This document shows, one piece after another, positions 1-9,130 of a stretch of 64,000 bases of DNA. The notes beneath the pieces were generated by a model, which was given only the letters and a program-made list of their open reading frames with translations, had not been told where the DNA came from and ran no database searches. This DNA is from Larix kaempferi (taxonomy: Eukaryota > Streptophyta > Pinopsida > Pinales > Pinaceae), in assembly GCA_027924585.1 (NCBI GenBank), contig BSBM01000232.1, forward strand, positions 32,387,001-32,451,000. The letters run 5' to 3'. Position 1 is the stretch's first letter. Every line of letters begins with the position of its first letter. Both the position numbers and the translations under genes were made by a program.

Positions 1-894
1 TAATTTACAATATTAAAAGTAAAAACTATATGCCCTATCCTATCTTCATCATATAGGATTTTCCTTCATTGAGAGTATGCCTATGACTATGTACCTAATG
101 TATAAAGACATGATAATTAACATGGAATACAAGAGACTTCCTTATATTACTTCAAACTCTCGTGAAAGTAACTTGCTTCTTAAGAGGGGTTAGTGTAAAT
201 ATGTTTAGTCATAGCTAAATCATTAGAGAAAATAGGAGGAGGTCACTTTACACAATATTGATACCATTGAAAATACTATTACATCTAAATTTAAGAGTTA
301 GAGGATTAAAAAAATCAAGTTACTGCAAAGAGATCATTAACCGTAATGTAAAAGATCAAAAGTATATTTCTATTATAACTAACACAAATAACAATCAACA
401 TCGGTAAAATAAAAATAAATTTTCACAAGATCCATAGTGAAATAGAGCATTGGATAGTTCTTAAAATGCTTTTGATGATTTTTTTTTCATCTTTGTGATA
501 CTAAGAAGGTGGAAGATCAAAAACACTTTATCTTATAATCTCTTGTGTACACTCACACTAAATTTCAATTTCAAAATGTTTGTAACAATACTAACCTTTC
601 TAACCTTTTAACTCATCAAAATTATGAAGATTTGGGAAAGGTTTTCTTTGATATTTTCAAACATATGAATAATTTTTTAAAGTAAACGTATTAATCTTTA
701 AAAAAATCTCAAAGTTTGAGTAATCAAAGTTGGTCTCAATGAACATAAACAATTTTCACCATTAATATTTAATAATATGTTTTTAAGATTTAAAAAATAT
801 TAATTAAATAATAATATAAGAGATCCATAAAGAGTTACTTGATTAGCTAAGATGATGTTAAGATTTTTTAAGTTTAAAGCGCTTTTTTTTCACA
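1..894. other. AT-rich intergenic DNA, no feature recognised
   Basis: No open frame of note, no terminal repeat and no RNA gene were recognised here. A T-run at 887-894 may be the remains of a poly(A) tail of the minus-strand LINE that follows. Confidence 0.5.
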
Positions 895-1179
895 CCGAAA
901 AAAACCAACAACTTGTTATTCCCAGGAATCAAAGTTACAAAAAACATTACATCACATGTAAGTAGGGGCCATAGGCCATCCATAACCCAAATTGTAACAA
1001 TCCATAGAACGTACATCTATCTACTAAAAAAACTCCAAAAACACAATTACAGCATATCAAAACTAGTTTCCCAAGACATATATGCCTATAATGAGCAAAA
1101 ACCTGAAGTCCCAACCCAACTATCTTAAGGAGAAAAACATATCAGTACCACTGAAACTTCAAAAATTCTCATAATGAAA

Positions 1180-1850
1180 TCAAAACACAGAATAAACACC
1201 AGAGTCTGTGAATTCATCATCTCTAGCTTTCTCCAAATATAGTAAACCATCCATATCACCATAAGTTATTTTGGAAATGCCATCGACCACAGTATTGAAC
1301 TCCTGGTAAATATGACAAAATGAAATTTGCGCAAAAGACTGGAAAATATATCCATACAATGCATCAACTAAATATTCTGAAGAGTAGAAATTCCATTTTC
1401 CCAATCTATGATGACTTTTGAGTCGTTGACAATTTGGATAACGAAAATTCCCCACTTTTGTGCAAATCATAACAAACCCCACAGTGCAAGTAATTATGCA
1501 TGAGTGTTTGATCTAGAACCCTCTCTCATCCATAGTTTGATAGAATGATTTCTTTTTATCATCAACACCATACCTACACCACAACAACCATCCTTCTCCG
1601 CACCATCGAAATACCCGACGGATAGATGGTCATCAAAATTGGGCATGAAAAGCACTCTAGGTACCTTCTCTTTCCGATCTTTACAATATTCAAAGTATGC
1701 AACACTAATTATAGAACATATATGGTAGATCGAAGGCTTAATTTCCTGGAAAATATACCTATTCCTGACTTTCCACACCTCCCATATCACAAATAATGGT
1801 ATCTCCTTACTTAACCTTCTTCCTAAACCAGTTGAACATGTAATCTTCAT
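1180..1850 (-). pseudogene. LINE RNase H-like domain fragment
   Basis: Two consecutive frames (1850-1494 and 1482-1180) hold VGYFDGA...GCCGVGMVLM and later EFNTVVDGISK, matching the RNase H-like (RVT_3) domain that ends many plant LINE ORF2 proteins: a DGA motif with the first catalytic Asp, then a conserved C-terminal N.VAD.L/SK block. A short frame shift near 1490 separates them. The domain would degrade RNA in RNA/DNA hybrids during insertion. Here it is inactive debris. Confidence 0.7.
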
Positions 1851-2100
1851 AGTTTATCACCCCCCAAGAAACCTGTAACATAAGCAATCTTCCTAATTCC
1901 ATCCAAACAAATTTGAAGAAAGAATAATGAAAAAAAATGTGAGAGATAATTTCCGCATCTTTCCTACACAACAAACAGAGACTTGGGCCATAAAAACCTC
2001 TCTTAAGGAGGTTGTCCTGGGTTAAAACCTTATTTTTTAAACTAAGCCATATAAAACACTTGATATTCAAAGGAATTCTCCAATGCCAAAGTGCCTTCAC
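1807..2100 (-). pseudogene. LINE zinc-binding (zf-RVT) domain fragment
   Basis: A 97-codon frame contains LWHWRIPLNIKCFIWL followed by LLKRG...SLCLLCRKDAEIISHIFFH. This is the W...P.K...F.W...CxxC...E...HLFF.C pattern of the zinc-binding domain found after RT in plant L1-type LINEs. It lies between the RT remnant and the RNase H remnant on the same strand. The last Cys of the motif is not kept (HYSF follows). It is a fossil part of the LINE at 895-3430. Confidence 0.8.
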
Positions 2101-2986
2101 CCACCATTTAGGAGGAATTCCTACACCTTCATTTGAGATGGCTTCGCATACATATTTTGTAGTAATAACCCGTCGGACTTGTTTTTATCCTATACTAGAG
2201 TATCCTCCCAGTCCAAAAGGATAATACCCGCATGATTCAATAAAACCACATATTTGTCCTATCCTTAAACATGCCCCATTAGTAAATTCAAATCAGCAGC
2301 CAAGAGCCAATATTCTCCATCAGTATCCGGACCCCTTCTAACTTGTGCCAAAACCTGAAGGTTTTTGCATATGGATTTGAGTGATTAAACCATTCGACAG
2401 TATAAAATCATCATTTGATCCAGTGAAAGGATCAATTCCTAAAAATACCCGTGTCTCACTACCCTCCTTCCAACAAAGAGAACAGTTAACGATAGGGTAA
2501 GTTCGCATAAAACCTCTCCAAATTAATGAAGCATTTGAGTAGTTCTTCACAGGTTGTAGAAACCACTAAATCAGGGATAAAGATTTAATGTATTTTGTTT
2601 TAATGATTTTTCCTCACAGTTCTCCATCAAACAGACATTGCCACAAAATTTTTGCATAGAGAGCACGATTAAACCACTCAAAATGTTTTAGCCCCCAACC
2701 ACCCAATTTTTTGGGTAGAGAGATACTCTCCCAAGAAGACAGATGGAATTTTGAAACATCTAGTCTACCATCCCAAAGGAATTGAAAAATTCTACTCTGA
2801 TGCTAGAGATAACCCCATCCAGAATCATAGTGAGAGAGAACCAATGCACCTGGATACTTTGTAGAACAATAGAAGCAAGGATAGGCCTTCCTCCTGCAGA
2901 CAACCATATGAAAGACCCACAACTTATACACCTTTCCACTTTTCAAATCAACCAACCCCAATAATAATTTTTGAAACCATTTGGTT

Positions 2987-3425
2987 TTAATAAATACCCA
3001 AGATATTTAGGCCAATATCCAACTCTAACATTTGATAAGGAAAAAGAGTGGTAATTTGTGCAAAAATACCAGGATCATCACTATTGTATAAAAATAAAGA
3101 CTTATGTGGACTCACAACCATGCCCAATGCAACACAAAAAAATAGCAATAATGGCATGGTATTGTTGCCATTCCCCAATAGTTCCTCTGCAAAATATTAG
3201 AACATTGTCCACAAACAATAAATGTGAGATGAATAGAGAATGAGAGATTTTTATACCTTTAATTTTTTTCTCTTTCTTAGCTTCATAAATAAGTTTGTTG
3301 AGGCCTTCTATGACTAGAAAAAACAAAAGTGGCAAGAAGGACACCTTTGCTTGAGACCTCTACTGCAACTAAAGAAAGATGATGGGGAGCCATTTATCAT
3401 AATATCAAACTTTGTTGATGATATA
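2987..3425 (-). pseudogene. LINE reverse transcriptase fragment
   Basis: Two frames together cover the central RT region. The first, up to about 3425, reads INGSPSSFFSCSRGLKQRCP, the usual INGSP...RGLRQGCP block of plant L1-type RTs. After a frame change the second reads LLFFLVIEGLNKLI and LFISHLLFVDNVLIFC, the block with the YxDD catalytic pair; the second Asp is Asn here. The product would be the polymerase for target-primed reverse transcription. The fragment is too short and broken to be active. Confidence 0.8.
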
Positions 3426-3436
3426 CATGCCATGAT

Positions 3437-3749
3437 CGTTATGGCATGGGGGAGCCTAGGTCGGCCTCCCGACTAGGTCCTCCATTCGACCACTTCGTAG
3501 AACATGTCAAACCGTTGTGTCAGTTACTACATTTCGAGTCAGTTAGTCGTGTCGGTTAGTGAACTGACAGGTCATTATGTAACTGTCTATAAACCATATA
3601 TATAGGCTGTAGATCCGGATAACAGAATGACACTGAGACATTGTATTTCACTTATGTACTTATTTTGAGTAATAGAAATACTTGTTGGCTTTGCCACCAT
3701 TATTTATCTTGTGTTCATATCTATCTATTTTCTTACTTATTCTATAACA
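3437..3749 (+). repeat. Putative LTR (about 313 bp) of a truncated retrotransposon
   Basis: The stretch begins CGTTATGGCATGGGGG, probably a mutated TGTTATGG, and ends CTATAACA, giving TGTTAT/ATAACA-like ends. Inside there is a TATA-like box (CCATATATATAGG, about 3595) and a T-rich 3' part, as in plant LTRs. Immediately after the end comes TGTATCGCTGGTAAC, a possible degenerate primer-binding site, then gag-like frames. The matching 3' LTR was not found in the window. Confidence 0.5.
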
Positions 3750-3840
3750 TGTATCGCTGGTAACTATGCAATCCACTTAACTACAACATTGGTTTTGTTT
3801 CCGGTGATACATGCATATCACGATAATGAGCATGATCTAA

Positions 3841-4294
3841 ATGATATCAGGACATGAGATAAAGGAATGGTGGGAGATAAAAATAGCAAACTACCTGCAA
3901 AATTGTGCTAGAAGAAACAAGTTGGCTATCGCTCAAGCAAGGGAGAAGTTCTTTTTTGAAACACATGAATTTTTTTTTGAGTCCATTCCGTTCGCATTGA
4001 AGAAGCTTTTGGATGAAAAGAATGGCAGATGAAAAATATCAACAATTGATATCAAAAATAAATAGAGGAGGTTGCACAAATTTATTTGAATGGTTCGAAA
4101 GAATTGCTGACGAGTTTTGTGAAGAGTGCGCGATCGAGGAGCGATTATTTGTCGATAACGTGAAGCATAGGTTCTATAACGACCTTACTGAGCAATTTCT
4201 TTGTTCTATACCAACGCTTTTGTTTAAATTCTTGATCGACAAGGGAGAAACGCATATTGTTGAACGAGAGTGGGAGTACTTTCTGAGCAAATGA
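3841..4294 (+). pseudogene. Gag-like ORF pair downstream of the LTR
   Basis: Two frames (3841-4032 and 4013-4294, shifted by one) follow the LTR and PBS-like sequence by about 90 bp. The protein is charged and helix-rich, for example FEWFERIADEFCEECAIEERLF, without a zinc knuckle. Position suggests the N-terminal part of gag; I do not recognise a named family. A frameshift in the overlap and loss of everything downstream show it is dead. A weak protease-like sequence (DLWMDHGSALHV) in the plus frame near 4618-4653 may be the next remnant of the same element. Confidence 0.4.
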
Positions 4295-5574
4295 ATTGTT
4301 GCCCCACCCTAATTATCTAAAGAGATTTCGGCTCGGCAATTGGGGGGTATCCGACCACATTCTAGATGGAATAAATGAATAACGGTCGACATATGAAAAC
4401 ACGATATGGCCAGTAGTGAAAAATCCCAAAAATTCTAAAAATAAAGAACGATGATACATAAAAGCACTCTGGATATCCAAAATGTTGAACAAGAAAAGAG
4501 GAGGAAGAGGTATGAATAAATAAGGGAGTAGACTAGTGCGCTCCAGAAAAAAATAAGGTCGGGTATAATGACAAATGCATAAGGAAATCCGCCAGAATCG
4601 AATCACCGTCACCAATGGATGAAGACCTGTGGATGGATCATGGAAGCGCTCTCCATGTGAGCATACCTTAAGTTATAACTCCACATTCCCCATTACATCT
4701 AACCAGGGAAAAATTTAAGAACCCCCCATAAATTTCTATGTATAATAATTGGGCAAATTGCCATGATATATAGGAAAATAAGAAGACTATAATCTTGTAA
4801 AATCTTGGCAAATCTTTCACTAAATTATAAAACCTTCTAAAATCTTGGTGAATATTTAACTATATTATAAAACCTTGTGAAGCCTTGGGATGTTTTAGCG
4901 AGTTTCTCCTTGGAAATTCATGGCCCCTTGAATGTCAAAATATGTGGCTATGAATGAAGTCCCAACCCCCAAGCATGATTCCCCAAACACCCAAAAAAAA
5001 AATATTGTTGCATTGTTGATTGCAATCTTCACAGTACCCACATTTCTTGGAGAAACTTTGGATCTGAGGTGATGGGATTTAGAACTCTCCTATATGCAAA
5101 TGGGTCGATATAAGACCGAATAGTAAATATCAACTACCCTTCTCATGTGGACATTAATCAACTTGCAAAATGAGATTCAACCCATAAAATATGGATGAAT
5201 GTAACTATGACTTCAATTTCCATGATCAATATAAGGCAAAAGAGGCCCTAGAAACTGCCATTTCTGGAAATCGGGGCGAATGGGAGCTTCCCAGCTATTT
5301 TTTGGCTGAATAGAGGTTTAAATCCATTTTTAGAGGGGCGAAATTGTTTTATCTTGGATCCCCTTTTTAAATTTGATGGGGATAACCTTGTATTTATTAC
5401 AAATAAATAAATAAAATGTGGGCTAATCATACCTAATGGGTGTTTAATAAAAAATAGCCCATTAAAAAATTTATCCCATGGGCTAAGATTAGCCCATAAA
5501 ATTTTCTATGACAGGAAGAAGCTTAATGCTACTCATGGGAAAGGAATTACTACAAAAATGAATCCTCATATTGG
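4295..5574. other. No gene; decayed repeat DNA
   Basis: No credible coding region apart from a possible aspartic-protease remnant near 4618-4653 (plus). An inverted repeat of AATGGGTG/TAGCCCAT words at 5430-5500 is short and AT-rich. Otherwise nothing recognised. Confidence 0.4.
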
Positions 5575-5603
5575 CACTACAAGGAAAAGGCCCTGTAGCA
5601 GAG
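5575..5603 (+). repeat. Putative CACTA transposon terminal inverted repeat
   Basis: The sequence CACTACAAGGAAAAGGCC starts here, preceded by TGG (a possible 3-bp target duplication). CACTACAA followed by A/G-rich sequence is the hallmark terminus of plant CACTA (En/Spm) elements. A dense block of short palindromic motifs starts 150 bp inside, as expected for a CACTA subterminal region. The partner end (…CCTTGTAGTG) was not found to the right. Confidence 0.6.
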
Positions 5604-5719
5604 TTTATAGCATATTCTCCTCTCAAAAGAGCTCAAATATCTGTTTATAGTGAAGGTCACTAGCAGAGGCACGCGACCGGGGGTTGTAGTGGATGGTTTT
5701 TTCTTGGGGCGTTTTTAAG

Positions 5720-6432
5720 TTAAATGCACCGGTGCGTCTCTAATACACACACACACCGGGACGACCAAAAAAAAATGTCACAGGGCGAAAAAAATGAATT
5801 AAAAAGAAAAGAAAAGCGACTAGAATTTTTTTTAAATTGTCATGGTGCATTTTGGTACACCAAATGCACGAGTGCGGTGAAACGAAAAATGCACCGGGAA
5901 CGCCAAAAAACAATGTCGCACCCCAAAAAAAATCAATTAAAATACAATTTATGCGAAATGCATTGTAATTTTTGTGCAACTGTAGAGGTGCACTTTTGTA
6001 ACAATAACGCTCTGGTGCGTCTCCAGAGCCAAAGCACCGTGATTGCCAAAAACAATGTCTCCCCCTAATAAAAAACATCAATTAAAAAAAAAATGCGAAA
6101 CACACAGAAATTTTCTAAATTTGTCGGTGTGCATTTATGTAATACCAACGCATCGATGCACCTAAGATAAATAAATGCCCCGGGTTTTTTTATAAAAACA
6201 AAATAAAAGAACCCTAAACGTGGTTCATTCATTATTAATAAATGCCTCGGTGTGTGTCTAATACAAAAATGCACTAGTTTACGATTTGTCAAAAAATAAA
6301 AAATAAAAAAACGATAAATATGATTTAAAAACTCGCATGCGGTGCGACGGAAATACAACGCACAGGTGCGTTAACCTATCGTGCACCAATATTAATAAAC
6401 GCCCTGGTTCATGTCTAATAATAAAATGCACC
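5720..6432. repeat. CACTA subterminal repeat block 1 (CACCGGTGCG-like motifs)
   Basis: Many copies, exact and degenerate, of TGCACCGGTGCG in both orientations within about 700 bp: exact CACCGGTGCG at 5727-5736, plus variants such as TGCACGAGTGCG, GCACCGGGAACG, CTGGTGCGTC, GCATCGATGCACC, ACAGGTGCG and a last GCACCGG at 6428-6434. In En/Spm elements such clusters are binding sites for the element-encoded DNA-binding protein. The block is cut at 6433 by the LTR-A junction, inside one motif copy. Confidence 0.6.
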
Positions 6433-6646
6433 GGTATCAAACTAGGGCTAATGGAACCTCATAGTACTAGAAGGCACTAGGTTGGTATTACTTGTTTGTA
6501 CAGCTTACACAGTTCTGGTATAAAATCAAAACATAGGCTGGTATCAAACTAGGGCTAATGGAACCTCACAATACTAAAAGGCACTAGGTTGGTATTACTT
6601 GTTTGTACAGCTTACACAGTTCTGGTATAAAATCAAAACATCACAC
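6433..6646. repeat. 107-bp tandem duplication at the truncated LTR-A edge
   Basis: The 107-bp unit starting GGTATCAAACTAGGGC at 6433 is repeated from 6540 with a few substitutions. LTR-B has one copy (from 11085). The left edge is the breakpoint with CACTA subterminal DNA. Confidence 0.9.
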
Positions 6647-7450
6647 AATTTACAATAAACAGAGCTGGTATATGTCACAGATTGGTAAATACAGGTATTT
6701 ATAAGAAGATCAAAGCATTGGAGTGATAGGCTGGTATGAATCAGAGCATCAAGAGAAACAAACAGATGTTGTATAACATGAAATCAATCACAAAGTTCAA
6801 TATCCAGGTACTATGATCGTAAATCATGAAGTGAAACTGTCAATGTTTGTAAAAATAAAAAGATAACTGTCATCTCAAGATAAGAATTATTGTAATGGAA
6901 TATGAATGACCATATACATAACAGAATTATCAGAGAGACAATTTATATAACACAAGGGCAAATCATCATCAAGTTTATTCAAAACTAGAACCTGTCATTG
7001 AAGCTGCAAAATGCTCATGCTACACAAATGTGCTTACAAATGATCAAGCATTACTCCAAAAACAGCCAACCTACAGTCCCCTGCATTCTCCTGAAAGGAA
7101 GAACTCTCTCTCCTCTGCTCTCGAGCCCTTAGCTGGGACCTCTCTCCTTTGACATATAAGTTTTTTACATTTTATAGATCAATTGAATTCTCAAAACAAT
7201 TTTTTGAGATCCACAATTTCAAGATAGAATATTTCAACAATAGTTACAAATTACACAATTGATCCTGAATATAATCGCCAGCTGAAAATTCTGTAACTGA
7301 ATCCAAGAAAAGGAATCAATATTTATGTATTTGTTTCTTTAATAAATTCCTCTTGCTGCCACATGTTCATTGGATACCCTGTATTCTTGCCAAATTTGAC
7401 TACTGATCCTGTGTCTTCAGCCTCGATCATGCCTTTGTGGAAGCAACTCA

Positions 7451-8075
7451 CTATTTTGGGGAATTTGGTACTTTTCCCACCTCTGTCAATGAAGGATGTA
7501 ATACAAGCCCACTCAGGGACACCATTTTATTAGAGTGCTCACTCCCCTTATATACACGAAAATATTCATCAATACTTCCTCTCTGCTCATTGGTTAGCCT
7601 CCGTGCCCTTCCATCACAGACCCAGCAATGAACACCACGGCGACCACTATAAACCCAGAGGATGTGTTTAAAACCAAAATCCTCTCAAAGAGCAGTGTCC
7701 ATAACTTTAATAGCAATTGTCATCAAAGGCCAGCAATCTAAGCAAACATCAGCTCCAGAACAACAATATCGTATATCATCATAATCTGTCATATATCGAA
7801 GACGAGTTCCCTTTCCATGGGTGTGAAAACCTTGTCTCCCACTTGGGCATATGCATGTCTCTTTGCAGGATCAACATTGTAAACGGCTCCAATGTCTATC
7901 TTGTATGGGCATCTCTCCTTGATAGATTTCTCCATGTCTGCTGCATCTTGAAATGACTGGAACCGAATATATATGTCATGCTCTAATGTGAAGGAGAATT
8001 CCTTTCGACCAAAGTAAGATGAATCACAAGCTGGATGCTTGCCATCGTTTCCATATGAGAGCCATTTGAAAATTT
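7451..8075 (-). pseudogene. PRIM1-like fragment: DNA primase small subunit fragment (copy A)
   Basis: On the minus strand, starting about 8075, the translation reads [57 protein letters not shown], then ERELVFDI. After a 4-nt loss and frame change it continues [26 protein letters not shown] and WVYSGRRGVHSWVCDG. These are the landmarks of the eukaryotic primase catalytic subunit, which makes RNA primers for DNA replication; residues correspond to roughly the N-terminal half. No introns interrupt it, suggesting cDNA origin. The frameshift lies just at the metal-binding Asp-x-Asp. The same lesion is in copy B, so it predates the LTR duplication. Confidence 0.85.
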
Positions 8076-8106
8076 CAGCATACGGAAATAGTTTTGAAGA
8101 TACGTC

Positions 8107-8448
8107 TCAAACGCTGTATTTTTGGACCAACTTTTTGCTGTATCGATCACTTAAAGCTTCCAATAGATATGAGCCCATTCCTGAACCAGCTCCTCCAGTT
8201 AGACCAGGTATGACATTTGCAATTCGATTCAAGCACTTCTCAGAATATCCACGTGTTGCATCTATCGGATTTGATTGTGAGAATTTTGGCAGAACAGATT
8301 CCCATTCAGAAGGAAGTCCACCCTGAAGAAAAGTCATGAATTCATGCCCCTCACGAGGATATTTCTGTTTATATTTCTCCAGCATTGAGTTCCATTCTTC
8401 TTCTAATCTTTCTCCATATTTTGTTTGCTTCTGCAGGTCCATCTTCAT
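8107..8448 (-). pseudogene. Chimeric transketolase / gamma-tubulin gene fragment (copy A)
   Basis: A 113-codon frame. Residues about 1-82 ([56 protein letters not shown]) match the region of plant-type transketolases joining the N-terminal and pyrimidine-binding domains, ending at PGLTGG. Residues 83-109 ([20 protein letters not shown], then LVQKYSV) match gamma-tubulin right after its GTP-binding G-box glycines. The joint falls on a Gly-Gly that both proteins have at that place. A TGA stops the frame after YSV and primase sequence follows. Both parts are short exon-level pieces; neither enzyme nor tubulin could work. Fusion partners are identified from conserved motifs, not a database search. 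Confidence 0.85.
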
Positions 8449-9130
8449 TGTTGTGTATCAATACATAATGCTTCAATATCTTTGGATCCATTGCACCTTC
8501 ATTTAAAAGAGAGGGAAGTATATACATTGTGATCCAAACCCATTTGGATGTTCTGTCATCAGAAATTAAAATGCTGCCAGTGGTAAGAATTCACCGTATA
8601 ACATATACTCTTTTGCACATACAGGGGCTCATAATTAATGAATGGAAACTTTGATGATTTTAGGTAACAAAAGGAACCCTAATGAAGATCAATCAAACAT
8701 AAAATATAAAACAAAGCAAAATTAAAACAAAAAAAACAAACCATAATCAAAAATTTAAAAAATAAACAGGTGAAACAACCCTAGGGATAACATCTGGCTC
8801 CGTCTGGGGATGGCATGCTCCCTGTGAGCTGCCAAGAACAAGTAGACTTGTGCCTTTCCAATGAAACCATCTCTGATAATTACAACTTGTCCTGCCATTC
8901 ACTGCTTTTGAAAATAAGAAATACCAGTGCCTTGTTTCCATTGGGCTGGAGTCTTCATCACAAATCTCTGCTACTTAACCAACCACTGGCTGAATCTTTA
9001 AACTACTCTGAAAACTGAAATAATCTTCTCACAACCATATGATCACACTGTACAAACTTTAAATAAATGCTTGAAGCATCAAGCTTATTTATTTACAGCT
9101 TCTACACTAATCAAAACTACTTCTTTTTGT

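Larger units (their letters stand above)
895..3430 (-). mobile_element. Decayed LINE (non-LTR retrotransposon), 5'-truncated
   Basis: Read on the minus strand, the domains come in LINE ORF2 order: a piece of reverse transcriptase (about 3430-2987), a poorly readable middle, an RT-associated zinc-binding domain (2100-1807) and an RNase H-like domain (1850-1180). Endonuclease and the RT N-terminus are missing, as in an ordinary 5'-truncated insertion. Stops and frameshifts separate all parts. The RT catalytic motif reads FVDN rather than FVDD, so it would be inactive. The right edge meets the LTR that begins at 3437. Left boundary is approximate; target-site duplications were not found. Confidence 0.8.
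6433..8792 (-). repeat. LTR-A: 3' LTR of a gag-only LTR retrotransposon, truncated
   Basis: From 6540 on this stretch matches 11085-15092 (LTR-B) base for base at offset 4545 up to the nested insert in LTR-B, then at offset 6300, with about 2% differences where I compared. It ends GGGATAACA at 8792; the element is on the minus strand, so the LTR starts TGTTATCCC there. The outer 101 bp present in LTR-B (10984-11084) are missing, replaced by an extra copy of a 107-bp segment. Without truncation its length would be 2,354 bp, identical to LTR-B minus its insert. It carries gene fragments of transketolase, gamma-tubulin and primase. Confidence 0.85.

Noticed and set aside
5724-6358. ORFs on both strands in 5724-6358
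   Set aside because: They translate the CACCGGTGCG-like motif cluster and have no domain.
7437-8326. Plus-strand ORFs at 7437, 7717 and 8039 (and their copies at 11982, 12262, 12584)
   Set aside because: They are antisense shadows of the primase and transketolase/tubulin fragments, whose conserved motifs are on the minus strand.
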